Source: JAGWBF01 sp965116325 (GTDB lineage: Bacteria; Chloroflexota; Dehalococcoidia; Lucifugimonadales; JAGWBF01). Taken from it: a DNA stretch of 64,000 nucleotides. The position numbers were made by a program, and so were the translations under genes. The stretch's first letter is position 1. The number at the start of each line of letters is the position of its first letter. The notes below the pieces were generated by a model, which worked only from the letters and a program-made list of their open reading frames with translations, searched no databases and had not been told where the DNA came from. This document shows positions 8,823-16,488 of this stretch, piece after piece. The stretch covers positions 1,364,001 through 1,428,000 of the forward strand of contig OZ220675.1 of NCBI GenBank assembly GCA_965116325.1, written 5' to 3'.

Positions 8823-9016
8823 GGCGCCAAACCTCCCGGCCCAGGCTCCGCCCCCGATCTCTCAGCCACGCCCTATGGTGGGCGCTCTATCCCAGCTTAC
8901 CACCGCACAAGGGGAATTGGTGAGCGGAGGTGGCGGTAATTCAAGGGAATCGTCTCCCCATCTTCACCCCACTTGAAGGGGATGGGGGTGAGGACATCGG
9001 GAACAGGAGGTCGCCT

Positions 9017-10066
9017 CTACCGGAACAAGGGCATGATCTCCGTGCCTAGCAGCCGGAGGGAAGCTTCCGACTGCTCCCTTGATACTACGCTTCGGTTGGT
9101 GAGCATCAGGTTGCGCGCGCCGGCATCCCTAAGCATGGCGATGTGTTCCGCCACCCGCCGGGGAGACCCCAGCAGCACCTCGGAGGCATCGGGGTCGGGA
9201 CTGCTCCCGTATGCCGAGCGGGGCAGGGGAGGCGGGGGCTTCGGCACAGGCTGATCAGGCGGGTTCCAGCGCACCCGCACATCAGCCATGTATTTGCTGG
9301 CCTCGTGGAAGGGGCCCAGGAACTCGTCCATGGCCTGCTCGTCGGACGTGGCTACGTGGCATTCGCACCAGAACCATATCCGGTCCAGGTTCGCTTCCAC
9401 AGCGGGTTCATCGAAGCCCGATGCCAGCATGGTGTCCCGGTACAGGTCGAGGGTGCGATGCACCACAGGGACGGAGCGGTACCTGAGAAGCACGGGGCGC
9501 CCGATCCTGGCCATGGCCGCGATGGAATCCTCGCTGATGCATGCCCTGGCCAGGGGTGGATGGGGCTTCTGGTAGGGCCGGGGCCGCAAGAGGGGAAAGG
9601 ACACCTGCCAGTATTTGCCCTGGAAGTCCAGGTCCTCGGTGGTCCACGCCTTCACCAGCAGCTCTTCTGCCTCATCCAGGCGCTCCAGTCCCTCCTCAAC
9701 GCTTGTGCCGAAGCCCACGTACTCGAAGGCGTTGTAGTTGGAACCCCGGCCTGTCCCGACGACCAGGCGTCCGTGGCTGAGCACATCCAGGAGGGCGGTC
9801 TGGATGGCGAGGTGTACCGGGTTGTGCAGGGCCATTTCTACGATCCCCATCCCCAGCATGATCCTCGACGTGCGTGCAGCTACCGCCCCGGCAAACACCA
9901 GGGGGTCCCCGTAGGCCACCTCGCCTACGAAGTGGTGCTCAGCCATCCAGATAGCATCCAGCCCCAGGGCCTCCGCCAGCTCGGCCTCCGCCAGGCAGTC
10001 GTCGATCACCCGGCTGTCCTGGGCGGGGTCCAGGCATGTGGGATAGAAGAAGTGGCCGAACCGCAT
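9017..10066 (-). CDS. Luciferase-like (LLM class) flavin-dependent oxidoreductase
   Basis: The 349-residue protein has the bacterial-luciferase TIM-barrel pattern. MRFGHFFYPT is strand 1. LGLDAIWMAEHHF is the E-H-H motif. Then come RIMLGMGIV, the LSHGRLVVGTGRG segment that binds flavin phosphate, and EGLERLDEAEELL. Such enzymes use reduced FMN or F420 to oxidise aliphatic or aromatic substrates. The substrate here is unknown and no flavin reductase is adjacent. The gene stands alone between repeat-rich spacers. Many paralogues of this family are known from SAR202-type Chloroflexota, which supports the taxonomic guess but does not prove it. Confidence 0.88.
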   Translation of the reverse strand: MRFGHFFYPTCLDPAQDSRVIDDCLAEAELAEALGLDAIWMAEHHFVGEVAYGDPLVFAGAVAARTSRIMLGMGIVEMALHNPVHLAIQTALLDVLSHGRLVVGTGRGSNYNAFEYVGFGTSVEEGLERLDEAEELLVKAWTTEDLDFQGKYWQVSFPLLRPRPYQKPHPPLARACISEDSIAAMARIGRPVLLRYRSVPVVHRTLDLYRDTMLASGFDEPAVEANLDRIWFWCECHVATSDEQAMDEFLGPFHEASKYMADVRVRWNPPDQPVPKPPPPLPRSAYGSSPDPDASEVLLGSPRRVAEHIAMLRDAGARNLMLTNRSVVSREQSEASLRLLGTEIMPLFR

Positions 10067-10143
10067 GTCATCTCCTCGTGGGCGTAGGCCTACTGTAATT
10101 CACCCTGGAAGCCACCGCAACCCGACGCAGGGGAGCAACTATT

Positions 10144-10257
10144 CTCCCTCTCCCTTGAGGGAGAGGGCTCGGGGTGAGGGTGAAACGAACCCCGGTTCCA
10201 GCTTCCCTCATTTGGTCCCCCTCATCCTGACCTTCTCCCTCCAGGGGAGAAGGGACA
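10144..10257. repeat. Two copies of C/T-rich palindromic repeat, opposite orientation
   Basis: The first unit (10144-10183) reads CCCTCTCCCTTGAGGGAGAG and then GGGTGAGGG. The second (10216-10256) is CCCCCTCATCC then TTCTCCCTCCAGGGGAGAA, i.e. the same element inverted. Each contains a perfect hairpin. Related units occur at 12.3, 28.1, 32.9, 46.0, 54.9 and 60.5 kb. Confidence 0.85.
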
Positions 10258-10267
10258 CGCTGCTTCG

Positions 10268-10296
10268 TTGATGGGGCCATGGGCGGGTGTTAAGAT
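10268..10296 (+). promoter_or_regulatory. Putative folD promoter
   Basis: TTGATG (10268-10273) and TAAGAT (10291-10296) are separated by 17 bp. The implied start lies about 30 nt before the folD ATG, leaving room for its strong ribosome binding site. Confidence 0.5.
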
Positions 10297-10330
10297 ACGC
10301 CTGAAGGTAGGGCCCATAGGGAGGCGCTCA

Positions 10331-11218
10331 ATGGCAAAGCTCCTGGATGGAGCATCCCTGTCAAAGAAGCTGCGGGACGAGGTGGCCGCCGGTGTGCTGG
10401 AGATGCAGGAGAAGCACAAGGTCACCCCTGGGCTGGCGGCAGTGCTGGTGGGGGATGACCCAGCCTCTGCCATCTACGTCCGCAACAAGCGCCGCGCATG
10501 CGATGATGCCGGGATGGTCAGCGAGACCTTCAACCTGCGCGCCTCCTCGACCCAAAAGGAGCTGCTGGCCCTGATTGACAACCTCAACGGGGACGCCCGC
10601 TACCATGGCATCCTGGTGCAGCTTCCCCTGCCAGACCACATCGACGAGGACACGGTGCTTATGGCCGTCAGTCCCCAGAAGGATGTGGACTGCATCCACC
10701 CCATCAACCTGGGCAGGCTGGCCCAGGGAAACTCCCCCTTCGTGCCGGCAACCCCGGGTGGGATACAGCAGATACTCATCCACAACGACTGCGACCCTTC
10801 GGGCAAGCACGTGGTCATCTGCGGGCGGAGCAACATCGTGGGCAAGCCCCTGGCCATCCTGCTGATGCAGAAAAAGGAGGGAGCCAACGCCACGGTCACC
10901 CTGTGCCACACCGGTACCCGCAACCTCCCCGAGCTGACCCGGCAGGCCGACATCCTGGTCGCGGCCATTGGCAGGCCGCGGGCGATCACAGGCGACATGG
11001 TCAAAGAAGGCTGCGTGGTCATAGACGTGGGGATCAACAGGCTGCCCGACGACAGCCGCAAATCGGGGTACCGCCTGGAAGGGGATGTGGACTTCGAGTC
11101 GGTGTCCGAGGTCGCCGAGGCCATAACCCCGGTGCCCGGCGGGGTGGGCCCCATGACCATCACAATGCTCCTGGTCAACACCCTGACCGCCGCCCGCATA
11201 AGCATCCACGGCGAATAG
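10331..11218 (+). CDS. folD: Bifunctional methylenetetrahydrofolate dehydrogenase/cyclohydrolase
   Basis: FolD interconverts 5,10-methylene-, methenyl- and 10-formyl-THF. The 295-residue protein contains the catalytic YVRNKRRAC region, GILVQLPLPDHID, the KDVDCIHPINLGRL segment, the NADP-binding GRSNIVGKPLA and the C-terminal TPVPGGVGPMTITML. GGGAGG lies 7 nt before the ATG at 10331, which fixes the start. The frame is open further upstream but without a site. It is followed closely by queA on the same strand. Confidence 0.97.
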   Translation: MAKLLDGASLSKKLRDEVAAGVLEMQEKHKVTPGLAAVLVGDDPASAIYVRNKRRACDDAGMVSETFNLRASSTQKELLALIDNLNGDARYHGILVQLPLPDHIDEDTVLMAVSPQKDVDCIHPINLGRLAQGNSPFVPATPGGIQQILIHNDCDPSGKHVVICGRSNIVGKPLAILLMQKKEGANATVTLCHTGTRNLPELTRQADILVAAIGRPRAITGDMVKEGCVVIDVGINRLPDDSRKSGYRLEGDVDFESVSEVAEAITPVPGGVGPMTITMLLVNTLTAARISIHGE

Positions 11219-11256
11219 CGACATGATGCCCAGCGCCCGCCTCTAGCCTTGCTTTC

Positions 11257-12288
11257 ATGAACACCGGCGACTTCGACTACCACCTGCCCAAGAACCTCAT
11301 CGCCCAGTCCCCCCTGGAACCCCGGGATAGCTCACGTCTACTTGTGCTCCACCGTCAGGACAGAAGCTGGGAACACAGGCGCTTCCCCGACCTGATGGAA
11401 CACCTGGACCCGGGAGATGTGCTGGTAGTGAACACCAGCCGGGTATTCCCAGCCCGCATCTACGCCCAACAGGAGGGTTCCGATGGGCGAATCGAGCTTC
11501 TCCTGCTGCACCGGGTGGAGGGCGATGTGTGGAAAGCCATCGGCAAGCCCGGAAGAAAGCTCCGTCCAGGCCGGCGCCTGGAGGTCGAAGGCAGCGATGA
11601 AGGCTGGATAGACGTGTTGGATGTGGACAGGGACGGCATCCGCACCGTGCGCCTCTCTCCGGGCCTATCCCTGGAACGAGCGGGCAAGCTGGCCCTCCCG
11701 CCCTACATCCACGCGTCCCTTGAAGACAGCGAGCGTTACCAGACCATCTACTCCAGGGATACCGGCAGCGTCGCTGCACCCACCGCTGGCCTTCACTTCA
11801 CCCAGGGCCTGCTGGACTCCATCGCTGCCAAGGGCGTGAACGTGGTGCAGCTCACCCTCCACGTCGGGCCCGACACCTTCCTGCCGGTCAGGAAGGACGA
11901 CCCTATGGAGCACAAGATTCAGGGCGAGTTCTTCAGCATCGACGAAGCGTCGGCGGGCAAGATAAACGAAGCCAAGGCCCAGGGCGGGAAGGTGGTTGCC
12001 GTGGGCACCACGACGGTCCGGGCATTGGAGCAGGGGGCTCTGATCTCCCAGCAGATGGGGTCGTCGGACCTGCTGCCGTCGGCCGGGCTTGCCAACCTGT
12101 ACATCCTACCCGGACATCGCTTCCGCATGGTGGATGCCATGGTGACCAACTTCCATCTGCCCCGCTCGACCCTGATCATGCTGGTCAGCGCCTTCGCCGG
12201 CAGGGAGCTGGTGCTGGACTGCTACCGGGAGGCTGTGCGGGAGAAGTACAGGTTCTACTCCTTCGGCGACGCCATGCTCATCCTGTAG
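11257..12288 (+). CDS. queA: S-adenosylmethionine:tRNA ribosyltransferase-isomerase
   Basis: QueA adds the epoxycyclopentane ring to preQ1 in tRNA during queuosine synthesis, using the ribosyl part of SAM. The 343-residue protein has the N-terminal FDYHLPKNLIAQSPLEPRD, the GDVLVVNTSRV and AAPTAGLHFT motifs, LHVGPDTFLPV, and the C-terminal MVTNFHLPRSTL and FYSFGDAML. All of these are diagnostic. No clear Shine-Dalgarno precedes the ATG. The gap to folD is 38 bp, so co-transcription is likely. No other queuosine genes are in the window. Confidence 0.97.
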   Translation: MNTGDFDYHLPKNLIAQSPLEPRDSSRLLVLHRQDRSWEHRRFPDLMEHLDPGDVLVVNTSRVFPARIYAQQEGSDGRIELLLLHRVEGDVWKAIGKPGRKLRPGRRLEVEGSDEGWIDVLDVDRDGIRTVRLSPGLSLERAGKLALPPYIHASLEDSERYQTIYSRDTGSVAAPTAGLHFTQGLLDSIAAKGVNVVQLTLHVGPDTFLPVRKDDPMEHKIQGEFFSIDEASAGKINEAKAQGGKVVAVGTTTVRALEQGALISQQMGSSDLLPSAGLANLYILPGHRFRMVDAMVTNFHLPRSTLIMLVSAFAGRELVLDCYREAVREKYRFYSFGDAMLIL

Positions 12289-12299
12289 CCATCCCTTTG

Positions 12300-12491
12300 G
12301 CCTCCCTCTCCCCTGGAGGGAGGGGGTGAAGTTGTCGCCTCTCCCCCTGGAGGGAGAGGCCGCCGTAGGCGGGTGAGGGGGATATCTTCCCCGGGGCGGC
12401 GTATCACCCTCCCCCTAACCCCCTCCCCTCAAGGGGGGGGGGGAAGTTGCCGCGTCTCCCCCTAGAGGGAGAGGCCGCCGTAGGCGGGTGC
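12300..12491. repeat. Cluster of C-rich palindromic repeats with direct duplication
   Basis: Several CTCTCCCCCTGGAGGGAGAG-type hairpins are packed here. The segment GAAGTTGTCGCC through GCCGCCGTAGGCGGGTG (about 12328-12375) is repeated almost exactly at 12443-12490. A run of about 10 G lies near 12433. No reading frame of note is present. Confidence 0.85.
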
Positions 12492-12502
12492 GGCGGGACA
12501 GG

Positions 12503-12862
12503 CTACGTGGGCAGCTGGAGAAGCTGGAGGACGTTGCCGTCGGGGTCCAGCAGGGTGGCTATCCAACCGCCCCACTCTTCCTGCTCGGGCACCCTGATGA
12601 ACTCCACGCCCTGCTCAGCCAGACGCCCATGCAGGTTATGGATATCGTCCACCTCCAGGTGCACCATGACCCTGAAGGGGTCCCTGGACTGGCCCGACAC
12701 CCGGTCATGGAGGCCCAGGTTCAGGCGGGCGCTGCCAAGCTCAAAGTTGACGAAGTCCCCGTGGTCGCTGCGCCTCTTGAGGCCCAGGGTGTCGCGGTAG
12801 AAGGCAACCAGGCGCTCCAGGTTGTCGGTCCAGAGGGTGACTCCCGCCAGGGCGGTGATCAT
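12503..12862 (-). CDS. VOC/glyoxalase-fold protein
   Basis: A 119-residue single-module vicinal-oxygen-chelate protein. It opens ITALAGVTLWTDNLERLVAFYRD, has a central VMVHLEVDDI strand and ends LLDPDGNVLQLLQ, the classic closing motif with a metal-ligand-like acidic region. VOC members include glyoxalase I, dioxygenases and antibiotic-binding proteins, so the substrate is open. It starts 9 bp after trpC stops and is probably the last gene of the trp transcript. A role in tryptophan synthesis is not implied by the family. Confidence 0.8.
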   Translation of the reverse strand: MITALAGVTLWTDNLERLVAFYRDTLGLKRRSDHGDFVNFELGSARLNLGLHDRVSGQSRDPFRVMVHLEVDDIHNLHGRLAEQGVEFIRVPEQEEWGGWIATLLDPDGNVLQLLQLPT

Positions 12863-12871
12863 AGCCCGTCC

Positions 12872-13660
12872 CTACCCCGCCAGCTCCCGGACCTTGGCGC
12901 CAACGTCGGGCGCAGTCACAATGGCCTCACCAACCAGGGCCGCGTTCACCTTCATGCCCTTCAGATCCCGGATGTGCTCAGCGGTGCTGATCCCGCTCTC
13001 GCTGACGATCACCTTGCCCCTGGGCACCTGCCCTGCCAGCTGCCGGGTAACATCGATGTCCGTGTGAAAGGTGCGCAGGTCCCGGTTGTTGATGCCTACG
13101 ATCTCCGCCCCTGCGTCCAGGGCCGTCTCCAGCTCCTCGGGGGTGTGCACCTCCACCAGACACTGCATCCAGAACTGCCGCGCCACCTCGACCAGCTCCT
13201 TGATCTGGGATGGGTCCAGGATGGCGACGATCAGCAGGATGGCATCGGCGCCCCACGCCCGGGCCTCATACACCTGGTAGGGGTCGAACACAAAGTCCTT
13301 GCGGAGGACTGGTGTGCCATGGGAGGAGGTCACGGCCTTTACCTCGGCCATGTGCTCCAAGCACCCCTGGAAGCGGGGGTCGGTGAGCACCGATATGGCG
13401 GCTGCGCCGTTCCCGACATAGGTTGAGGCCAGGCGGGATGGGTCGAAGTCGGGACACAGCAGGCCCTTGGACGGAGAGGCCTTCTTGATCTCGCCGATAA
13501 GTCGCACCCGGTCACCCAGGAGCGCCCCTGACATGTTCAGGGGGCGTCGCTGATCGGCAATGGCGGCTTCCAGGTCGGCCAGGGAGACCTCAGCCCTTCT
13601 GGACGCTACCTCATCCTTCTTGAGGGCTACTATTTCGTCAAGGATTGTAGAACCTTGCAT
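12872..13660 (-). CDS. trpC: Indole-3-glycerol phosphate synthase
   Basis: TrpC closes the indole ring of CdRP in tryptophan synthesis. The 262-residue TIM barrel shows IGEIKKASPSKG, a VLRKDFVFDPYQVYEA strand with the catalytic Lys, LVEVHTPEEL, IVGINNRDLRTF and VSESGIST. These are the active-site loops in the right order. It follows trpD by 15 bp in the same operon. Confidence 0.97.
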   Translation of the reverse strand: MQGSTILDEIVALKKDEVASRRAEVSLADLEAAIADQRRPLNMSGALLGDRVRLIGEIKKASPSKGLLCPDFDPSRLASTYVGNGAAAISVLTDPRFQGCLEHMAEVKAVTSSHGTPVLRKDFVFDPYQVYEARAWGADAILLIVAILDPSQIKELVEVARQFWMQCLVEVHTPEELETALDAGAEIVGINNRDLRTFHTDIDVTRQLAGQVPRGKVIVSESGISTAEHIRDLKGMKVNAALVGEAIVTAPDVGAKVRELAG

Positions 13661-13675
13661 AGCTGGTCTTGTTCG

Positions 13676-14710
13676 CTACTGTTTGGGGGCTTGCCCCGCA
13701 GCCAACTGCTGGCTCAGGGCTACCAGGCTATCGACGCACCGGATGGCCGCCCCGCTGCCGATGGCCTTCCGGGCTGCATCGACGCCCTCGGCCAGGGTGT
13801 CCACAGCGTCGCCCACCACGAGCATGGCCGCCGCATTGAGGAGCACCACATCCCGCTCGGGGCCCTCGCTCCCCTGGCACACCTCCCGCAGGATGCGGGC
13901 GTTGGCGGCCCTGTCACCCCCCTGGACCTCGCTGGTAGGGGAGGCGCTAATCCCTGCGTCGGAAGGGGAAACCCGGTAGTGGCGGATGGCCCCTTCCCTT
14001 ACCTCCCACACCATGGTGTCGCCCGCCAGGGTTAGCTCATCCAGCCCATCTTCGCCATGCACCACCATAGAGTGCCGGGACCCCAGGAGGAGGAGCACCT
14101 GGGCCATCTTCTCGGCGATTTCGGCGTTGGGCGTCCCCACAAGCTGATTCTGGGCGCCAGCGGGGCAGGTGAGGGGGCCCAAGATGTTGAAGACGGTGCG
14201 TATCCCCAGCTCCCGGCGCACCGGCACAGCGTGCCTCATAGCGGGATGGTAGGCGGGGGCGAACATGAATCCGATGCCCACCTCTTCGATACAGCGCTTT
14301 ACCTCTGTAGGGCCCAGCTCTATGGCAACACCCAGCTCCTCCAGAACATCGGCGCTGCCACAGGAGCCCGAGGCCGCTCGGTTGCCGTGCTTGGATATCT
14401 TGATGCCCGCGCCGGCGGCCACGAAGGAGGCAGCGGTGGAGATGTTGAAGGTGCCCTTGCCGTCGCCGCCCGTGCCGGCGGTGTCCACCAGGAGACCCTC
14501 TGCCTCCACCCGGATGGCCTTCTCCCGCATGACAGCCGCCATGCCGGCCATCTCCTCGGCGGTCTCGCCCTTCATGCGGAGAGCAACGAGAAAGGCGGAG
14601 AGCTGGGCCGGGGTGGCCTCGCCGTCCATTACCTCCCGCATCACACCAGAGGCCTCTTCCATACCGAGGCTCCAGCCTTCCACCAGCTTATCTATAGCTT
14701 CGCGGATCAT
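13676..14710 (-). CDS. trpD: Anthranilate phosphoribosyltransferase
   Basis: TrpD joins anthranilate to PRPP. The 344-residue protein has DTAGTGGDGKGTFNIST (PRPP loop), the KHGNRAASGSCGSADVLEELG segment and FMFAPAYHPAMRH, all family hallmarks. I prefer the ATG at 14710 (MIREAIDKL), which matches the usual N-terminus. An ATG at 14764 would add 18 residues, MVIPYGRKEV onward. trpD is separated from trpG by about 1.2 kb carrying the HicBA pair, so its expression depends on read-through or on an unseen local promoter. Confidence 0.95.
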   Translation of the reverse strand: MIREAIDKLVEGWSLGMEEASGVMREVMDGEATPAQLSAFLVALRMKGETAEEMAGMAAVMREKAIRVEAEGLLVDTAGTGGDGKGTFNISTAASFVAAGAGIKISKHGNRAASGSCGSADVLEELGVAIELGPTEVKRCIEEVGIGFMFAPAYHPAMRHAVPVRRELGIRTVFNILGPLTCPAGAQNQLVGTPNAEIAEKMAQVLLLLGSRHSMVVHGEDGLDELTLAGDTMVWEVREGAIRHYRVSPSDAGISASPTSEVQGGDRAANARILREVCQGSEGPERDVVLLNAAAMLVVGDAVDTLAEGVDAARKAIGSGAAIRCVDSLVALSQQLAAGQAPKQ

Positions 14711-14802
14711 CGTGTCTCTGGCCTCTCTACCTAGCACCTCTTTCCTACCATAAGGAATCACCATCCGGCAGGTTTAGCAATTTCTCCGTTCTGATCCGAT
14801 AG

Positions 14803-15000
14803 TCAGTATGGGAGTTGGCTCCCAAGCAAGTGATTTCTGTGGATCCGGTTCACAAAATTAGCGGCGTCAGACAACTTCCTGGAGCCCCCTTGCTTGAGGT
14901 CTGGGTTCACTAAGCCTACTTCCAGGTGCAAGTTGTCCTTGATGAGCGCCATAGCCCCGGCGCGATCTGCTTCATTGTACTCGTTTAGAAGGAAGGTCAA
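14803..15000 (-). CDS. Unrecognised small protein, possible fragment
   Basis: A 65-codon frame with TTG start lies 13 bp after hicA and ends with GSQLPY. The middle contains YNEADRAGAMALIKDNLHLE and a SRKLSDAANFV segment. I recognise no family. A short frame starting ATG ACT TTT in another phase overlaps its 5' end, so this may be a frameshifted remnant that arrived with the HicBA pair. Base composition is less GC-rich than in the trp genes. Confidence 0.35.
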   Translation of the reverse strand: MTFLLNEYNEADRAGAMALIKDNLHLEVGLVNPDLKQGGSRKLSDAANFVNRIHRNHLLGSQLPY

Positions 15001-15013
15001 AAGTCATAGTTGA

Positions 15014-15271
15014 CTAGCGCAGAGCCTCCAGGAAATCACCAAGAGGGATTCGGAGTTCTTGTAGTACAGATCGGATGATGACCTTATTTAGTGATCGCTT
15101 GCCCAACACGACTGTTGCGAGACATTCCTCACCTGTTGAGGGGTCTATTCGGGAGTACGATACATGGCTGCCACTCCGACGACGTTTGCTATTGCAGTTA
15201 AGTCGTTGGAGTGCATTCTGGAGTTGGTTGCTGGAGCAGTCGGGGATGGAACTAAGCGGTAAGGACGACAA
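15014..15271 (-). CDS. hicA: HicA-like mRNA interferase toxin
   Basis: An 85-residue protein with the dsRBD-like HicA layout. SSNQLQNALQRLN is helix 1. RRRSGSHVSY holds the catalytic His in the GSH motif. TVVLGKRSLNKVIIRSVLQEL is the strand-helix tail, and the protein ends FLEALR. HicA toxins cut mRNA and tmRNA when freed from HicB. It starts with TTG 11 bp after the hicB stop, and no clear Shine-Dalgarno is visible, so coupling to hicB is likely. The assignment is from pattern and gene order, not a search. Confidence 0.7.
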   Translation of the reverse strand: MSSLPLSSIPDCSSNQLQNALQRLNCNSKRRRSGSHVSYSRIDPSTGEECLATVVLGKRSLNKVIIRSVLQELRIPLGDFLEALR

Positions 15272-15282
15272 AAGTGGATTCG

Positions 15283-15687
15283 TTATCCAGCAGGAACGCG
15301 AATGCGATGTATAACGGCGGTTTGCTGCCCAACAAGGGGTCTTTGTCCCCCTATCTTACGGACAGCATGATGTAGGGTATCATGGCGATCACGCAGCAGA
15401 AGCCTCCTAGCCAATGTGTTCAACTTTGAGCGTGGTTGAGCCACACTGAACACGATACCCTTCTCTTTAAACACCCGTGAAATGATCCCGCTATCGACCA
15501 GATTACCCAAATGTACCTTCAAAGCATCGGTAATATTCTCGAATGCTTCCATGGGTGTGTCGCCGCAGCTATAGACATTTAATTCCGGGCACCAAGAAAT
15601 GTATTCATCTCGAGCGTCTTCGACTGCGATGTTCAGTGTAAATGTAATTTCAGTGGTAGTGTTACTCGCCCGTAAGCTATTTGCCAT
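15283..15687 (-). CDS. hicB: HicB-like antitoxin
   Basis: The N-terminal 70 residues fit the HicB partial RNase-H fold: a strand with FTLNIAVEDARDEYISWCPELNVYSCGDTPMEAFENITDAL. The WCPEL and GDTPMEA motifs are characteristic. The C-terminal 55 residues are basic and match no DNA-binding domain I recognise; this part could be a divergent or frame-shifted tail. A strong AGGAGG lies 7 nt before the ATG. With hicA directly after it, it forms a type II toxin-antitoxin module inside the trp operon. Confidence 0.72.
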   Translation of the reverse strand: MANSLRASNTTTEITFTLNIAVEDARDEYISWCPELNVYSCGDTPMEAFENITDALKVHLGNLVDSGIISRVFKEKGIVFSVAQPRSKLNTLARRLLLRDRHDTLHHAVRKIGGQRPLVGQQTAVIHRIRVPAG

Positions 15688-15906
15688 GGGCGCCTCCTCC
15701 TAGCTAGTGCGTGTTGGTGCCGCACGGGCCAAGTAGATAGGGGGAAGGTAACAGAAGGCTCAGGGCCTTGTCAAAGACTTCAGTTCCGCAAGAGGTGTGC
15801 ATCTCGAAGAAGTATTGCAGTCCGCTAGCCACTAGCACCGACCAACAAGAGCGCCATCCCGATGATGGCGATGAAGAACATTTCCAGGAAGCCACATACC
15901 AAGATT
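15688..15906. other. Spacer between trpG and hicB
   Basis: About 220 bp with no convincing gene. On the minus strand it holds a TTGACA hexamer (15769-15774) that could drive hicBA, with only a weak -10 (TTACCT) 17 bp on. It also has an 18-codon frame (15825-15881) coding a purely hydrophobic peptide, MFFIAIIGMALLLVGASG, without a ribosome binding site. Confidence 0.4.
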
Positions 15907-16488
15907 CTAGTTTAGTACTCGCCCCACGACGTCCAGGAAATTCTGCAGGAGGGACTTGCCCGATTCGGTCATGATGGACTCGGGGTGGAACTGCACCCCT
16001 TCGATGGGCAGCTCCTTGTGGCGCAGGCCCATAATCAGGCCGTTGTCGGTCCAGGCGGTGACCTCCAGCTCGTCAGGCAGGTCTTCGCTGGACACGACCA
16101 GGGAGTGGTAGCGAATGGCCTCCAGGGGGTTGGGCAGCCCTGCGAACAGGCCCTTCCCGTCGTGGTGAATGGGAGAGAGCTTTCCGTGCATGATCTCCCC
16201 GGCGTTGATCACCGTGCCCCCGAAGGCGTAGCCGACGCACTGGTTGCCTAAGCAGACGCCCAGGGTGGGCACCTCATCGCCAAAACGCCTCATAACATCG
16301 TTGGAGATGCCGGCGTCCAAGGGTGTGCCGGGGCCGGGAGAAATGATGATGCCCCGGGGAGACAGCGCCTCCACATCCTCCAGGGTGATCTTGTCGTTGC
16401 GGTGCACCACAACCTCGGCCCCCAGCTCGGACAGATACTGGTACAGGTTGTAGGTGAAGCTGTCGTAGTTGTCGATGAGGAGGATCAC
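15907..16488 (-). CDS. trpG: Anthranilate synthase component II (glutamine amidotransferase)
   Basis: TrpG releases ammonia from glutamine for TrpE. The 193-residue protein starts MILLIDNYDSFTYNL and has SPGPGTP (oxyanion region), the nucleophile Cys in GVCLGNQ and the His-Glu of FHPESI near the end. The usual GVCLGHQ reads GVCLGNQ here, a His-to-Asn change next to the nucleophile that should not remove the triad. Its start overlaps the trpE stop by 4 bp (ATGA). Confidence 0.95.
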   Translation of the reverse strand: MILLIDNYDSFTYNLYQYLSELGAEVVVHRNDKITLEDVEALSPRGIIISPGPGTPLDAGISNDVMRRFGDEVPTLGVCLGNQCVGYAFGGTVINAGEIMHGKLSPIHHDGKGLFAGLPNPLEAIRYHSLVVSSEDLPDELEVTAWTDNGLIMGLRHKELPIEGVQFHPESIMTESGKSLLQNFLDVVGRVLN

